In this document: piece by piece, positions 7,568 through 16,988 of the stretch
Numbering within the stretch: position 1 is the stretch's first letter
How the letters are laid out: the number at the start of each line of letters is the position of its first letter
The notes under the pieces: model-generated
The model's database searches: none
Told to the model about the DNA's origin: nothing
The model's input: only the letters and a program-made list of their open reading frames with translations
NCBI RefSeq assembly: GCF_023230885.1
Contig: NZ_JALNWM010000045.1
Coordinates: forward strand, 1 to 18,444
Reading direction: 5' to 3'
From: Desulfocurvus sp.
GTDB lineage: Bacteria; Desulfobacterota; Desulfovibrionia; Desulfovibrionales; Desulfovibrionaceae
DNA length: 18,444 nt
Position numbers and translations under genes: made by a program

Positions 7568-8449
7568 CTATTCGATATTTTGCACCTGCTCGCGGCACTT
7601 TTCCAGTTCGGCCTTGAAGTCGACCACGATGCGGCTGACGGCGGTGTCCTGGGCCTTGTTGCCGCAGGTGTTGATCTCGCGGAAGCACTCCTGGAGCACG
7701 AAGTCCAGGCGCTTGCCCGCGTCGGCGCCGTCCTCCAGCACCGCGCCCAGGGTCTCCAGGTGCGCGGCCAGGCGGGTCAGTTCCTCGGACACGTCGAGCT
7801 TGTCCGAGAGCACGGCGATCTCCTGGAGCAGGCGGTCCTGGTCCAGGTCGATGCGGTAGCGGTCGAGCATCTGCTGGATGCGCGCCTCCACCGCGTCGAA
7901 GCGCTCCTGCTTGACCTGCGGGGTCCGCTCGCGCAACTGGTCCAGCCACTCGCCCAGGCGGATCAGGCGGTGGGCCAGGTCCTTGCGCAGGGCGCCGCCC
8001 TCGGCCAGGCGCGATTGGTCCCAATCGTCCAGGGCCGCGCGCAGGCCGCGCTCCAGGCCCTCGGCCAGCTCGCGGGCCGGTTCGCCGCTGGTGTCGTCCC
8101 ACAGGAAGCCCAGGCCCAGCAGGCGCGAGAAGTCGGGCTTGAAGGAGTATTCCATGCGCGCGGCCAGCCGGTCCACCTGCGCGAGCATGGCCTCGGCCAG
8201 GGGCATGTTGAGCTGCACGCCCAGAAGCTCGGCCCGCGAGATTTGCAGGTTCAGGGAGACGTTGACCCGCCCGCGCGAGGCCACCTCGCGCACCACGCGC
8301 TCCAGGCGCGTTTCCAGGGAGCGCACGTTGGCGGGCAGGCGCCATTTGATGTCCAGGTGGCGTCCGTTGACGCTCCTGATCTCCCAGTCCTGGGCCCAGT
8401 CCTTGTCCTGGAGGATGAAGCGGCCAAATCCGGTCATGCTTTTCAACAT
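7568..8449 (-). CDS. yicC: YicC/YloC-family endoribonuclease
   Basis: The 293-residue product begins MLKSMTGFG and continues with EIRSVNGRHLDI (23-34), the N-terminal signature of the YicC-like family. The C-terminal DUF1732 domain is seen in SEELTRLAAHLE (221-232), GKRLDFVLQECFREINT (245-261) and the following GNKA. YicC of E. coli is a stress-linked endoribonuclease reported to take part in small-RNA decay, and YloC is its Bacillus relative. Length matches these (287-291). The start at 8449 overlaps the stop of the upstream methylthiotransferase by 7 bases (ATGTTGA), and AGGA lies about 8 bases before it. It precedes remA and gmk, the conserved order. RNase activity is inferred from the family. 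Confidence 0.93.
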   Translation of the reverse strand: MLKSMTGFGRFILQDKDWAQDWEIRSVNGRHLDIKWRLPANVRSLETRLERVVREVASRGRVNVSLNLQISRAELLGVQLNMPLAEAMLAQVDRLAARMEYSFKPDFSRLLGLGFLWDDTSGEPARELAEGLERGLRAALDDWDQSRLAEGGALRKDLAHRLIRLGEWLDQLRERTPQVKQERFDAVEARIQQMLDRYRIDLDQDRLLQEIAVLSDKLDVSEELTRLAAHLETLGAVLEDGADAGKRLDFVLQECFREINTCGNKAQDTAVSRIVVDFKAELEKCREQVQNIE

Positions 8450-9813
8450 GGGTCGTCCTGTGGTTCGCCGCCGTCGGGGCGGGCGGATTGTGTTGTGCTG
8501 TCGGGGGCCGGGGTCACGGCCAGCCCGGCGCCACGGGCACCCGCGGGCCGGGCGCGCACCAGGTCGCGCGGGGCTGCCCCGGGGGCCGGGCGCGTCAGGC
8601 GGCAGGGCGTGAAATGCTCGCTCACGCCGCGCTCGGGGTCGCCGTATTCCAGGATCACGGACACCTCGGGCAGGGCCGCCGCGCGGCGGGCGAAAGCCCG
8701 GCCTGCGGCCTGGGCCACGGCGCGCAGGGCCGTTGCCCGCGCGGTCTTCTCCGGACCGGGCACCTGCCCGGGCATGCCCGCCGCCTCCGTTCCTGGCCTG
8801 GGAGAATACGGGAAAACGTGCGCATAGGAAAGGGGGAGCATGGCGCAGGCAGCAAGCGTCTGGCGGAACTCCTCGTCCGTTTCGCCCGGAAATCCGGTCA
8901 GGATGTCCGCTCCCAGCCCGAAAAGAGGCCAGACGGCGCCAAGGTCGGCCACGGCCCGGGCCACGCCCTCGGGGCCGTAGTGGCCCCGGCCCATGCGCCG
9001 CAGCACGGCCGGGGCCAGGCTTTGCAGCGACAGGTGCAGATGCGGGCAGACCAGCCGCGCGGCACCCAGGGTGTCCAGGGCCTTGGGCCCCAGCTGCGAC
9101 GGGTCCAGGGAGCTCAGGCGCAGCCGCGCGCGTCCGGCCCAGCGCGGGGCCAGGGCGGCGTCCACCTCCGCCAGCAGATCCCAGAAATCGCGGCCCTGAC
9201 CCAGGCCGTACTGGCGCAGGTTGATCCCCGAAAGCACGGCCTCGCGCCAGCCCGCGGCAAACAGGGCCTGGACCTCGGCGGCCACGGCTCCGGGCTCGCG
9301 GCTCACCGGGCCGCCGCGCGTGAGCGGCACGATGCAGTAGGCGCAGCGCTGGGAGCAGCCGTCCTGGACCATGACCACCGCCCGCGCCCGGGCCGCCCCG
9401 CGCACGGCAAAGGGCGGGAAGCTCCGGGGCGCCGGGCCTGGGGGCGCCCCGGGCCCGGCCGGGAGCGCCCCGGCGGGGGGCGGCCCGGCCAGGAGCTCGG
9501 CCTTGCGCGCCTGGGGCACCGCCACGAGCCCCGGGAAGCTCCGGGCCAGCTCCGGCCCGTGGTCCCTGGCCGCGCAGCCCGTGAGCACCAGCCGGGCCCC
9601 GGGGTTTTGACGCGCGAGCCTGCGCAGGGCCGCGCGCAGCCCGGCCACGGCCTTGGCCGTCACCGCGCAGGAGTTGACCAGGATCACCCCGGCCCGGGCC
9701 GGATCGTCGGTTTCGGCCAGGCCGTGGGCGGCCCACGCCTCGCGCAGGGCCTGGGTTTCGTACTGGTTGATGCGGCAGCCCAGGGTCAGGCAGTGGAAGC
9801 GCCGGGCGGGCAT
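8443..9813 (-). CDS. mtaB: MtaB-type tRNA t6A37 methylthiotransferase (radical SAM)
   Basis: The 456-residue product has the N-terminal UPF0004 domain with Cys13, Cys49 and Cys80 as ligands of the auxiliary 4Fe-4S cluster. The radical SAM motif Cys153-x3-Cys157-x2-Cys160 follows within DGCSQRCAYCIVPLTRG. The start TLGCRINQYETQAL (10-23) is of the MtaB/YqeV type rather than MiaB or RimO, so the likely reaction is 2-methylthiolation of N6-threonylcarbamoyladenosine at position 37 of tRNAs reading ANN codons, such as tRNA-Lys. A Pro/Ala/Gly-rich stretch at 111-131 lengthens the linker between domains. The C-terminal 70 residues look like a degenerate TRAM RNA-binding domain. It starts 2 bases after the mnmA stop, with a poor Shine-Dalgarno site, suggesting reinitiation. 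MiaB-like specificity remains possible. Confidence 0.85.
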   Translation of the reverse strand: MPARRFHCLTLGCRINQYETQALREAWAAHGLAETDDPARAGVILVNSCAVTAKAVAGLRAALRRLARQNPGARLVLTGCAARDHGPELARSFPGLVAVPQARKAELLAGPPPAGALPAGPGAPPGPAPRSFPPFAVRGAARARAVVMVQDGCSQRCAYCIVPLTRGGPVSREPGAVAAEVQALFAAGWREAVLSGINLRQYGLGQGRDFWDLLAEVDAALAPRWAGRARLRLSSLDPSQLGPKALDTLGAARLVCPHLHLSLQSLAPAVLRRMGRGHYGPEGVARAVADLGAVWPLFGLGADILTGFPGETDEEFRQTLAACAMLPLSYAHVFPYSPRPGTEAAGMPGQVPGPEKTARATALRAVAQAAGRAFARRAAALPEVSVILEYGDPERGVSEHFTPCRLTRPAPGAAPRDLVRARPAGARGAGLAVTPAPDSTTQSARPDGGEPQDDPC

Positions 9814-9815
9814 GG

Positions 9816-10859
9816 TCAGGCGATGACCCCGCCCGCCAGCACGGCGTCGTCCGGCCCGTAGACCACGGCCACCTGGCCCGGGGCGGGCAGGGACTGGGGG
9901 GCCAGGAAGGTCAGGGTCAGGCCCTGCGCGCCGTGCTCCACGCGCACGGGCTTGGCCCGCTGGCGGTAGCGCGTCTGGGCCGCCAGGGCCGCAGGCCACT
10001 CCTGGGGCGGCACGAGGAGGTTGGCTCCGCGCGTGGCGCAGCCCCGGGCCTCCAGCAGCGGGCGCGGCCCCACGACCAGGGTGTTGGCGGCCATGTCCTT
10101 GGCCACGACGTAGAGCGGCTCGCTGTGGGCCACGCCGATGCCGCGCCGCTGGCCCAGGGTGTAGCGCCACAGGCCCTGGTGGCGTCCGACGCGGGTGCCG
10201 TCGGGCAGCCTGATGGGCCCCGGGCCGGGCAGCCCGACCCCGGCCCGCGCGGCGGCCCCGGGCAAAAAGGCGCAGTGGTCGTCGCCGGGGATGAAGCAGA
10301 TGTCCTGGCTCTCCGCGCCCTGGGCCGGGGCCAGCCCGCGCGCGGCCAGCCCGGCGCGCACGCGCTCCTTGGTCCAGGAGCCCAGGGGCAGCACGGCCAG
10401 GGCCAGGCGTTCCCGGGGCACCAGGGCCAGGAAGTAGCTCTGGTCCTTGCCTGGGTCGGCCCCGCGCAGCAGGCGCATGGCCGCGCCCCGGCCTTCCAGG
10501 CGCGCGTAGTGTCCTGTGGCCAGGGCCTCGGCGCCGTGCCGGCGCGCGGCGTCCAGGAGCAGGCCGAACTTCATGGCCGGGTTGCAGCGGGCGCAGGGAT
10601 TGGGGGTCAGGCCCGCCGCGTGGTCGCGCGCGAAGGGGTCCACCACCAGCCGCCGGAAGGCGTCTGTCAGGTCCACCTCGTGCAGGGGCACGCCCAGGGC
10701 GCGGCAGGTGGCGGCCAGGGCGCGCGCGGCCTCGCGGCGCGCGGGGTCCGGCGGCAGGAAATGGCCGTGCACGGCCAGCACCCGCTCCCCGGCCTCGCGC
10801 AGCAGGGCCAGGGCGAAGGTGCTGTCCGTGCCGCCGCTGACGGCCACCGCGATGGTCAT
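9816..10859 (-). CDS. mnmA: tRNA-specific 2-thiouridylase MnmA
   Basis: MnmA activates U34 of Lys, Glu and Gln tRNAs with ATP and inserts sulfur to give 2-thiouridine. The 347-residue product has the PP-loop SGGTDS (8-13; most members have SGGVDS), TPNPCARCN with candidate nucleophile Cys92 and neighbouring Cys89 (85-93), ATGHYAR (114-120), KDQSYFLAL (138-146), ESQDICF with the second catalytic Cys188, and YTLGQRRGIG later. It is shorter than E. coli MnmA (368), and the region after the PP-loop reads HGHFLPPD instead of the usual Trp/Asp-rich stretch. GGAGGG lies 8 bases before the ATG at 10859. It sits 19 bases after gatA and 2 bases before mtaB. Function is secure; the sequence is of a divergent lineage. 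Confidence 0.93.
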   Translation of the reverse strand: MTIAVAVSGGTDSTFALALLREAGERVLAVHGHFLPPDPARREAARALAATCRALGVPLHEVDLTDAFRRLVVDPFARDHAAGLTPNPCARCNPAMKFGLLLDAARRHGAEALATGHYARLEGRGAAMRLLRGADPGKDQSYFLALVPRERLALAVLPLGSWTKERVRAGLAARGLAPAQGAESQDICFIPGDDHCAFLPGAAARAGVGLPGPGPIRLPDGTRVGRHQGLWRYTLGQRRGIGVAHSEPLYVVAKDMAANTLVVGPRPLLEARGCATRGANLLVPPQEWPAALAAQTRYRQRAKPVRVEHGAQGLTLTFLAPQSLPAPGQVAVVYGPDDAVLAGGVIA

Positions 10860-10878
10860 GGGCCGCGCCCTCCGGCGC

Positions 10879-12345
10879 CTAGAGGCCCGCCGGGGCGGGC
10901 AGGGGGCCCAGGGCGCGCTCCAGCACTCCCGCCACGGCCAGGAGCCGGGCCTCGCCGAAGGCCGGGCCCAGCAGTTGCAGGCCCACGGGCAGGCCGCTGT
11001 CCGCGCCCAGGCCCACGGGCAGGCTCAGGCCCGGCAGCCCCGCGAGGTTCAGGCTGATGGTGAAGATGTCCATGAGGTACATCTGCACGGGGTCGGCGTC
11101 CATGGCGCCCAGGGGCCACGCCGTCACCGGCGACACGGGGCCGCACAGCACGTCGCAGCGCTTCAGGGCCTCGGCGAAGTCCTGGCGGATCAGGCGGCGG
11201 ACCTGGGCGGCCTTGCGGTAGTAGGCGTCGTAGTAGCCCGCCGAGAGGACGTAGGTGCCGATCATGATCCGCCGCTGGACCTCCTCGCCGAAGCCCCGGC
11301 TGCGCGAGCGGACGTACATGTCCAGCAGCTCGCGGGCGTCCTTGTCGCGCAGGCCGTAGCGCACGCCGTCGAAGCGCGCGAGGTTCGAGCTGGCCTCGGC
11401 CATGGCGATGATATAGTAGGCCGCCACGGCGTAGGGCGTGTGCGGCAACTCCACGGGCACCAGGGTCGCGCCCCGGGCGGCGGCGGCGTCCAGGGCGGCG
11501 CGGCAGGCGGCCTCCACCTCGGGGGCCAGGCCCTGGCCCCAGTATTCGCGGGGCACGCCGATGCGCAGCCCGGCCAGGTCTTCGCACGCGGCCAGGGCCG
11601 CCGGGGTGTCGGGCAGCGCGGCGTCCACGCAGGTGGAGTCCTGGGGGTCGAACCCGGCGATGGCCTGGAAGAGCAGGGCCGTGTCCTGCACGGTGCGGGC
11701 CATGGGGCCGATCTGGTCCAGGCTCGACCCGTAGGCCACGCAGCCCCAGCGCGACACCCGGCCATAGGTGGGCTTGAGGCCCACGCAGCCGCAGAACGAG
11801 GCGGGCTGGCGGATGGAGCCGCCGGTGTCCGTGCCCAGGGCGCCGAAACACTGGCCGGCGGCCACGGCCGCCGCCGAGCCGCCGCTGGACCCGCCGGGCA
11901 CGCGCGTGGTGTCCCAGGGGTTGGCCGTGGGGCCGAAGGCGGATTTCTCGGTGCTCGAACCCATGGCGAATTCGTCCATGTTGGTCTTGCCGACGATGAC
12001 CGCCCCGGCCTCGCGCAGCCTGCGGACCACGAAGGCGTCGTAGCAGGGCTCGAAATGCTCCAGGATGCGCGAGCCGCAGGTGGTGGGCATGCCCTTGACG
12101 GCGATGACGTCCTTCACCGCGACGGGCACGCCCCACAGGGGCCGCGCGGGATCGGGGCCCCGGGCGTCCAGGGCGCGGGCCTCGGCCAGGGCCCGCTCGC
12201 CAGCCACGGTGACAAAGGCGCGGACCTTGGGCTCCACGGCGGCGATGCGCTCCAGGGTGGCGGCGGTGGCCTCCCCGGCGCCGATCTTTCCGGCGGCCAG
12301 GGCCTCGCGCAGCCCGGCCAGGGTCATGGTGTGCAGGTCGGACAT
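10879..12345 (-). CDS. gatA: Asp/Glu-tRNA amidotransferase subunit A (GatA)
   Basis: GatA is the amidase subunit of GatCAB. It releases ammonia from glutamine so that Glu-tRNA-Gln (or Asp-tRNA-Asn) can be converted to the correctly charged form in bacteria lacking the direct synthetase. The 488-residue product shows the Ser-cisSer-Lys triad: Lys78 in VAVKDVI, Ser153 in PGGSSGGSAAA, and Ser177 in GTDTGGSIRQPASFCG. These positions agree with Staphylococcus GatA (79, 154, 178). GAGG lies a few bases before the ATG at 12345. It follows gatC by 11 bases; gatB, the kinase/tRNA-binding subunit, is not in the window. Identification is secure. Confidence 0.97.
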   Translation of the reverse strand: MSDLHTMTLAGLREALAAGKIGAGEATAATLERIAAVEPKVRAFVTVAGERALAEARALDARGPDPARPLWGVPVAVKDVIAVKGMPTTCGSRILEHFEPCYDAFVVRRLREAGAVIVGKTNMDEFAMGSSTEKSAFGPTANPWDTTRVPGGSSGGSAAAVAAGQCFGALGTDTGGSIRQPASFCGCVGLKPTYGRVSRWGCVAYGSSLDQIGPMARTVQDTALLFQAIAGFDPQDSTCVDAALPDTPAALAACEDLAGLRIGVPREYWGQGLAPEVEAACRAALDAAAARGATLVPVELPHTPYAVAAYYIIAMAEASSNLARFDGVRYGLRDKDARELLDMYVRSRSRGFGEEVQRRIMIGTYVLSAGYYDAYYRKAAQVRRLIRQDFAEALKRCDVLCGPVSPVTAWPLGAMDADPVQMYLMDIFTISLNLAGLPGLSLPVGLGADSGLPVGLQLLGPAFGEARLLAVAGVLERALGPLPAPAGL

Positions 12346-12356
12346 GGTTTCCTCGG

Positions 12357-12641
12357 CTAGACGATCTTGGGGACGACGAAGTGGGCGCCGTCGGTTTCCG
12401 GGGCCGAGGCCAGCAGCTCCTCGCGGGAGTGGCGGCTCTCGGCCTTGTCCTCGCGCAGGCGGGTGGGGCCGTCCACGGGGGAGTAGAGCGGCTCCACGCC
12501 CTCGGTGTCCACCTGGGCCAGCAGGTCCATGTAGTCGAGGATGCCGTTGAACTGCGCGGCGAAGGTGTCCAGCCGGTCCTGGTCGATGCCCAGGCGGGCC
12601 AGGGCGGCGATGCGCGCGACCTCTTGGGGGCTGACTTTCAT
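12357..12641 (-). CDS. gatC: Asp/Glu-tRNA amidotransferase subunit C (GatC)
   Basis: GatC is the small subunit that wraps around the GatA-GatB interface and stabilises the complex. The 94-residue product has the family features VSPQEVARIAALARLGI (3-19), a helix with FNGILDYMDLLAQVDTEGVEPL (31-52), LREDK (62-66) and the C-terminal FVVPKIV (88-94). Length is typical (about 95). AAGGAG lies 7 bases before the ATG at 12641. It directly precedes gatA and lies 35 bases after the lipoprotein gene, so the three are probably on one transcript. Confidence 0.96.
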   Translation of the reverse strand: MKVSPQEVARIAALARLGIDQDRLDTFAAQFNGILDYMDLLAQVDTEGVEPLYSPVDGPTRLREDKAESRHSREELLASAPETDGAHFVVPKIV

Positions 12642-12676
12642 GGGTGTCTCCTTGGGGCGGCCCGGCCGGGGCCGGA

Positions 12677-14782
12677 TCACTGCGCGTCCCGCTCCTGGAG
12701 CAGGTCGTGCAGGCGCTGATTCACTTGCTGGTTCTCGGGGTCGGCCTTCTGCATCCGGCGCAGGGCCTCGATCTCGTTTTTTCGGCGCAGGGAGCTGGCG
12801 CGCTCGTCGTGGCGCACGCGCACGCGCTCCAGGCGCGCGGCGAGCTGCGCGGGGTCCACGGGGGCGGCGCCGCCCGGGGCGGGCTGGAAGAGAAACAGCT
12901 CCTGGCTGGCCAGCCCGGCCTCGTCCCAGCGCATGGGCGCCATGCTCCAGGGCACCTCGGCGGCCCCGGCCAGGGCGTCGTTGACCATGCGCGGCGTCCA
13001 GGAGGCGGGCAGGGGCGCCACGACCTGGGCCAGCTGGATGAAGTCGTGGCCCAGGGCGACCCACAGGTCGGGCGCGCCCAGGCCGTCGGCGCGCATGGCC
13101 TCGCGCAGGGCCTGTGCGCCGGGGGCCGGGTTGTCGGCCCACCACGCGCCGGGAAACACGGCCAGCCGGAAATAGTTCAGCTCCACGCCGGGGTCCTGCT
13201 CCAGGCCCTGGGCCCACAGGGCCGGGCCGAGCAGCAGCAGCCGGTCCTCGTCATAGAAGAAGAACTGCGGGGCCAGCACCCGGGCCTGGGCCCAGCCGTC
13301 GGGCAGGAACACGGCCCGGAAGCCCGGGTCGGGCGGCAGGCGGCCATCCTTGTGCGCGCGGGGGTCCACGCCGAGCAGGGCGGCCACGGCCGCGCCCCAG
13401 CGCGTGGGGTCTGCGCCGGGGTAGGTGCCCGTGGCCGTGATCTCGGCCTGCCGGGCGGCGGCCTCCTGGGCGAATGCCTGGACGTAGCGCTGGCCGAAGG
13501 CCTCGTCGGGCGCCAGCACCGCGTGCCTGCGGATGCCCAGCGTCCCGGCGGACAGGTTGGCCAGGGCCCGGACCTGGTCCTCCACGCTGCTGAAGAGGCG
13601 CCAGGCGTCCCGGCCTTCCTGGGCGCCCTCCAGGCGCGGCAGGAAGGCGAACACCGGGCGGCGGCCCAGCAGGGCGCGCCCGCGCAGCTCGTGCAGGCGG
13701 TCGAGCTGCAACGGCCCGCCCATGAGGGCGCAGTCGTCCGGCAGGGCGGCGACCTCGTCCAGCCAGCCCGGGGCGTCGGTGTTGATGACCTGCACGTTCA
13801 TCTGCCCGCCGTGGGCCAGCAGGTCCCACTGGGCCGCGCCCGCGCCGCGCAGCACCTTCCAGCCGATCTCGGCGAAGGGCCCCGACAGGGGCAGGGCCAG
13901 GGCCACGCCGCCCGAAGGCATGCCGAAGCGCGAGCGCAGCGGGGTCAGCACCCCGCCCACCAGGGTCTTGTCGGCCACCTCGCCCTTGCGCGAGATGCCC
14001 GAGAGGATGTGCCAGGCGGTGGGCCAGTTCTTTTCCTGGAGGCCCAGGCGCCGGGCCTGCTCCAGGCGGATGATGGTGTAGGGGAAGTTCCATTGCGACT
14101 GCACGGGCGTCAGGCGCACCAGGTCGGCCAGGGTGGCGTCGTCCAGCCCCTGGAGCTCGGCCAGCAGCCCGGCCTCGAACTGCCCGCGCGGCACGGGCGA
14201 GGGCTCGGGGGAGTCGGCGTATAGCCGCTCCAGCACGCGCATGGCGTCTTCGTAGCGCCGCTCGGCCCACAGGTCGCGGGCCACGGAGAGCCCGGCGCGC
14301 AGGCGCAGGTCCCACGGGCGGGCGGCGTCGTGCAGGAGCCCGTGCAGATGTGCCCGGGCCTGCTCCGGCTGGCCGGAGCGCACCAGGGCCTCGATGAGGG
14401 CGCGGTTGTAGTCCCAGCCGTCGGCGGCCCGGGGGTGCAGGCGCACGAGGCTGCGCAGGGCCTGGAGCGCGGTGTCCGGCTGGCCCTGGGCCAGGGCGCT
14501 GTCGGCCAGGCGCTGCCAGGCCAGGGCCTCGCTCTCAGGGGCCAGGCCGCCGCGCTCCAGCAGGCGGGAGTAGAGGGTCTGGCTGGTGGCGTGGTCGCCA
14601 GCCTCGAAGGCCTGTGCGGCGCGGGCCTCCACGTCGCGGACCGGGACGCCGGACTGGGCGTCGGGGGTGCGGGCCAGGGGCGGCTTGGCCACGCAGCCCG
14701 CCAGCAGGGCCAGGGCCAGCAGCAGGCCGCACAGGGCGGCGCGGGGCAGGGGGCGCGAGGCCCGGGGGGTGTCGGGTGTCAT
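12677..14782 (-). CDS. LpoA-like lipoprotein: TPR plus periplasmic-binding fold
   Basis: The 701-residue product begins with a basic region, a hydrophobic stretch (15-29) and the lipobox LLAGC with Cys30 as the lipidation site, so it should be membrane-anchored and exposed to the periplasm. Residues 50 to about 265 form TPR-like helical repeats. From about 291 (GGVALALPLSGPFAEIG) to about 640 there is a periplasmic-binding-protein fold of the type seen in LpoA and branched-chain amino-acid binding proteins. The C-terminal 50 residues are charged and helical. This two-domain plan matches penicillin-binding protein activators (LpoA), which stimulate peptidoglycan synthesis from the outer membrane. 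Whether it activates a PBP here is inference. The start at 14782 has a weak Shine-Dalgarno site. It heads the eleven-gene minus-strand run, directly after the dnaK terminator. Confidence 0.8.
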   Translation of the reverse strand: MTPDTPRASRPLPRAALCGLLLALALLAGCVAKPPLARTPDAQSGVPVRDVEARAAQAFEAGDHATSQTLYSRLLERGGLAPESEALAWQRLADSALAQGQPDTALQALRSLVRLHPRAADGWDYNRALIEALVRSGQPEQARAHLHGLLHDAARPWDLRLRAGLSVARDLWAERRYEDAMRVLERLYADSPEPSPVPRGQFEAGLLAELQGLDDATLADLVRLTPVQSQWNFPYTIIRLEQARRLGLQEKNWPTAWHILSGISRKGEVADKTLVGGVLTPLRSRFGMPSGGVALALPLSGPFAEIGWKVLRGAGAAQWDLLAHGGQMNVQVINTDAPGWLDEVAALPDDCALMGGPLQLDRLHELRGRALLGRRPVFAFLPRLEGAQEGRDAWRLFSSVEDQVRALANLSAGTLGIRRHAVLAPDEAFGQRYVQAFAQEAAARQAEITATGTYPGADPTRWGAAVAALLGVDPRAHKDGRLPPDPGFRAVFLPDGWAQARVLAPQFFFYDEDRLLLLGPALWAQGLEQDPGVELNYFRLAVFPGAWWADNPAPGAQALREAMRADGLGAPDLWVALGHDFIQLAQVVAPLPASWTPRMVNDALAGAAEVPWSMAPMRWDEAGLASQELFLFQPAPGGAAPVDPAQLAARLERVRVRHDERASSLRRKNEIEALRRMQKADPENQQVNQRLHDLLQERDAQ

Positions 14783-14796
14783 GGCTTCATGGGCGT

Positions 14797-14815
14797 CGGG
14801 CGGCCAGGCCGCCCG
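14797..14815 (-). repeat. Short perfect inverted repeat in the lipoprotein leader
   Basis: Nine-base arms (14797-14805 and 14807-14815) are fully complementary around a single A. On the transcript of the lipoprotein gene, the hairpin would sit 14 bases before the ATG, close to the ribosome binding region. No T-tract follows it, so it is not a standard terminator. It could reduce initiation or simply be a GC-rich coincidence. No promoter was recognised in the remaining 14783-14830. Confidence 0.45.
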
Positions 14816-14829
14816 GTTGAGGATGCGGA

Positions 14830-14870
14830 AAACGGAAAATGGCCTGCCCGCCGTGGCGGCGGACAGGCCA
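14830..14870 (-). terminator. Rho-independent terminator after dnaK
   Basis: On the minus strand, a 13-base-pair stem (14870-14858 with 14852-14840, one G-U pair, 5-base loop) is followed by TTTTCCGTTTT (14839-14829). It lies 50 bases after the dnaK stop and separates the heat-shock block from the lipoprotein-to-recJ run. This is the cleanest terminator in the window. Confidence 0.85.
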
Positions 14871-14920
14871 AGCTATCCATGTTCCGGGTCAAAGGCAAGC
14901 CCGCCGGGCGCGCCGGGGGC

Positions 14921-16819
<1,899 letters not shown>

Positions 16820-16924
16820 GCGTGCTCCTCCTGAATGCGAAAAATATCGTTTGGTCAATCGAAAGCGCGGCTGTGGGCCGCGCCGCTGTGTGCTGGCTTG
16901 GATGTAAGTCCGTGGCCGGGGTTG

Positions 16925-16952
16925 TAAAGGGGGGTGTGCAGCATTTTTCACG
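16925..16952 (-). promoter_or_regulatory. Possible sigma-32-like promoter for dnaK
   Basis: The minus strand reads CGTGAAA (16952-16946), a 13-base spacer, then CCCCTTTA (16932-16925). This resembles the enterobacterial sigma-32 pattern CTTGAAA-N13 to 15-CCCCATNT with two or three mismatches. It would give a leader of about 100 bases before dnaK and lies just downstream of the grpE terminator. An overlapping housekeeping-type TTTACA (16928-16923) with a poor -10 (TTACAT, 16907-16902) is a rival reading. No CIRCE element was seen in this gap. The evidence is pattern resemblance only. Confidence 0.3.
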
Positions 16953-16988
16953 TCCTGGTGCTGGCCGGCGGCCGGGGCGCGGACGCGG

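Noticed and set aside
10516..12360. A 614-codon plus-strand frame opposite mnmA and gatA
   Set aside because: It is antisense to GatA and MnmA, both of which have complete catalytic motifs; no family features and no ribosome binding site.
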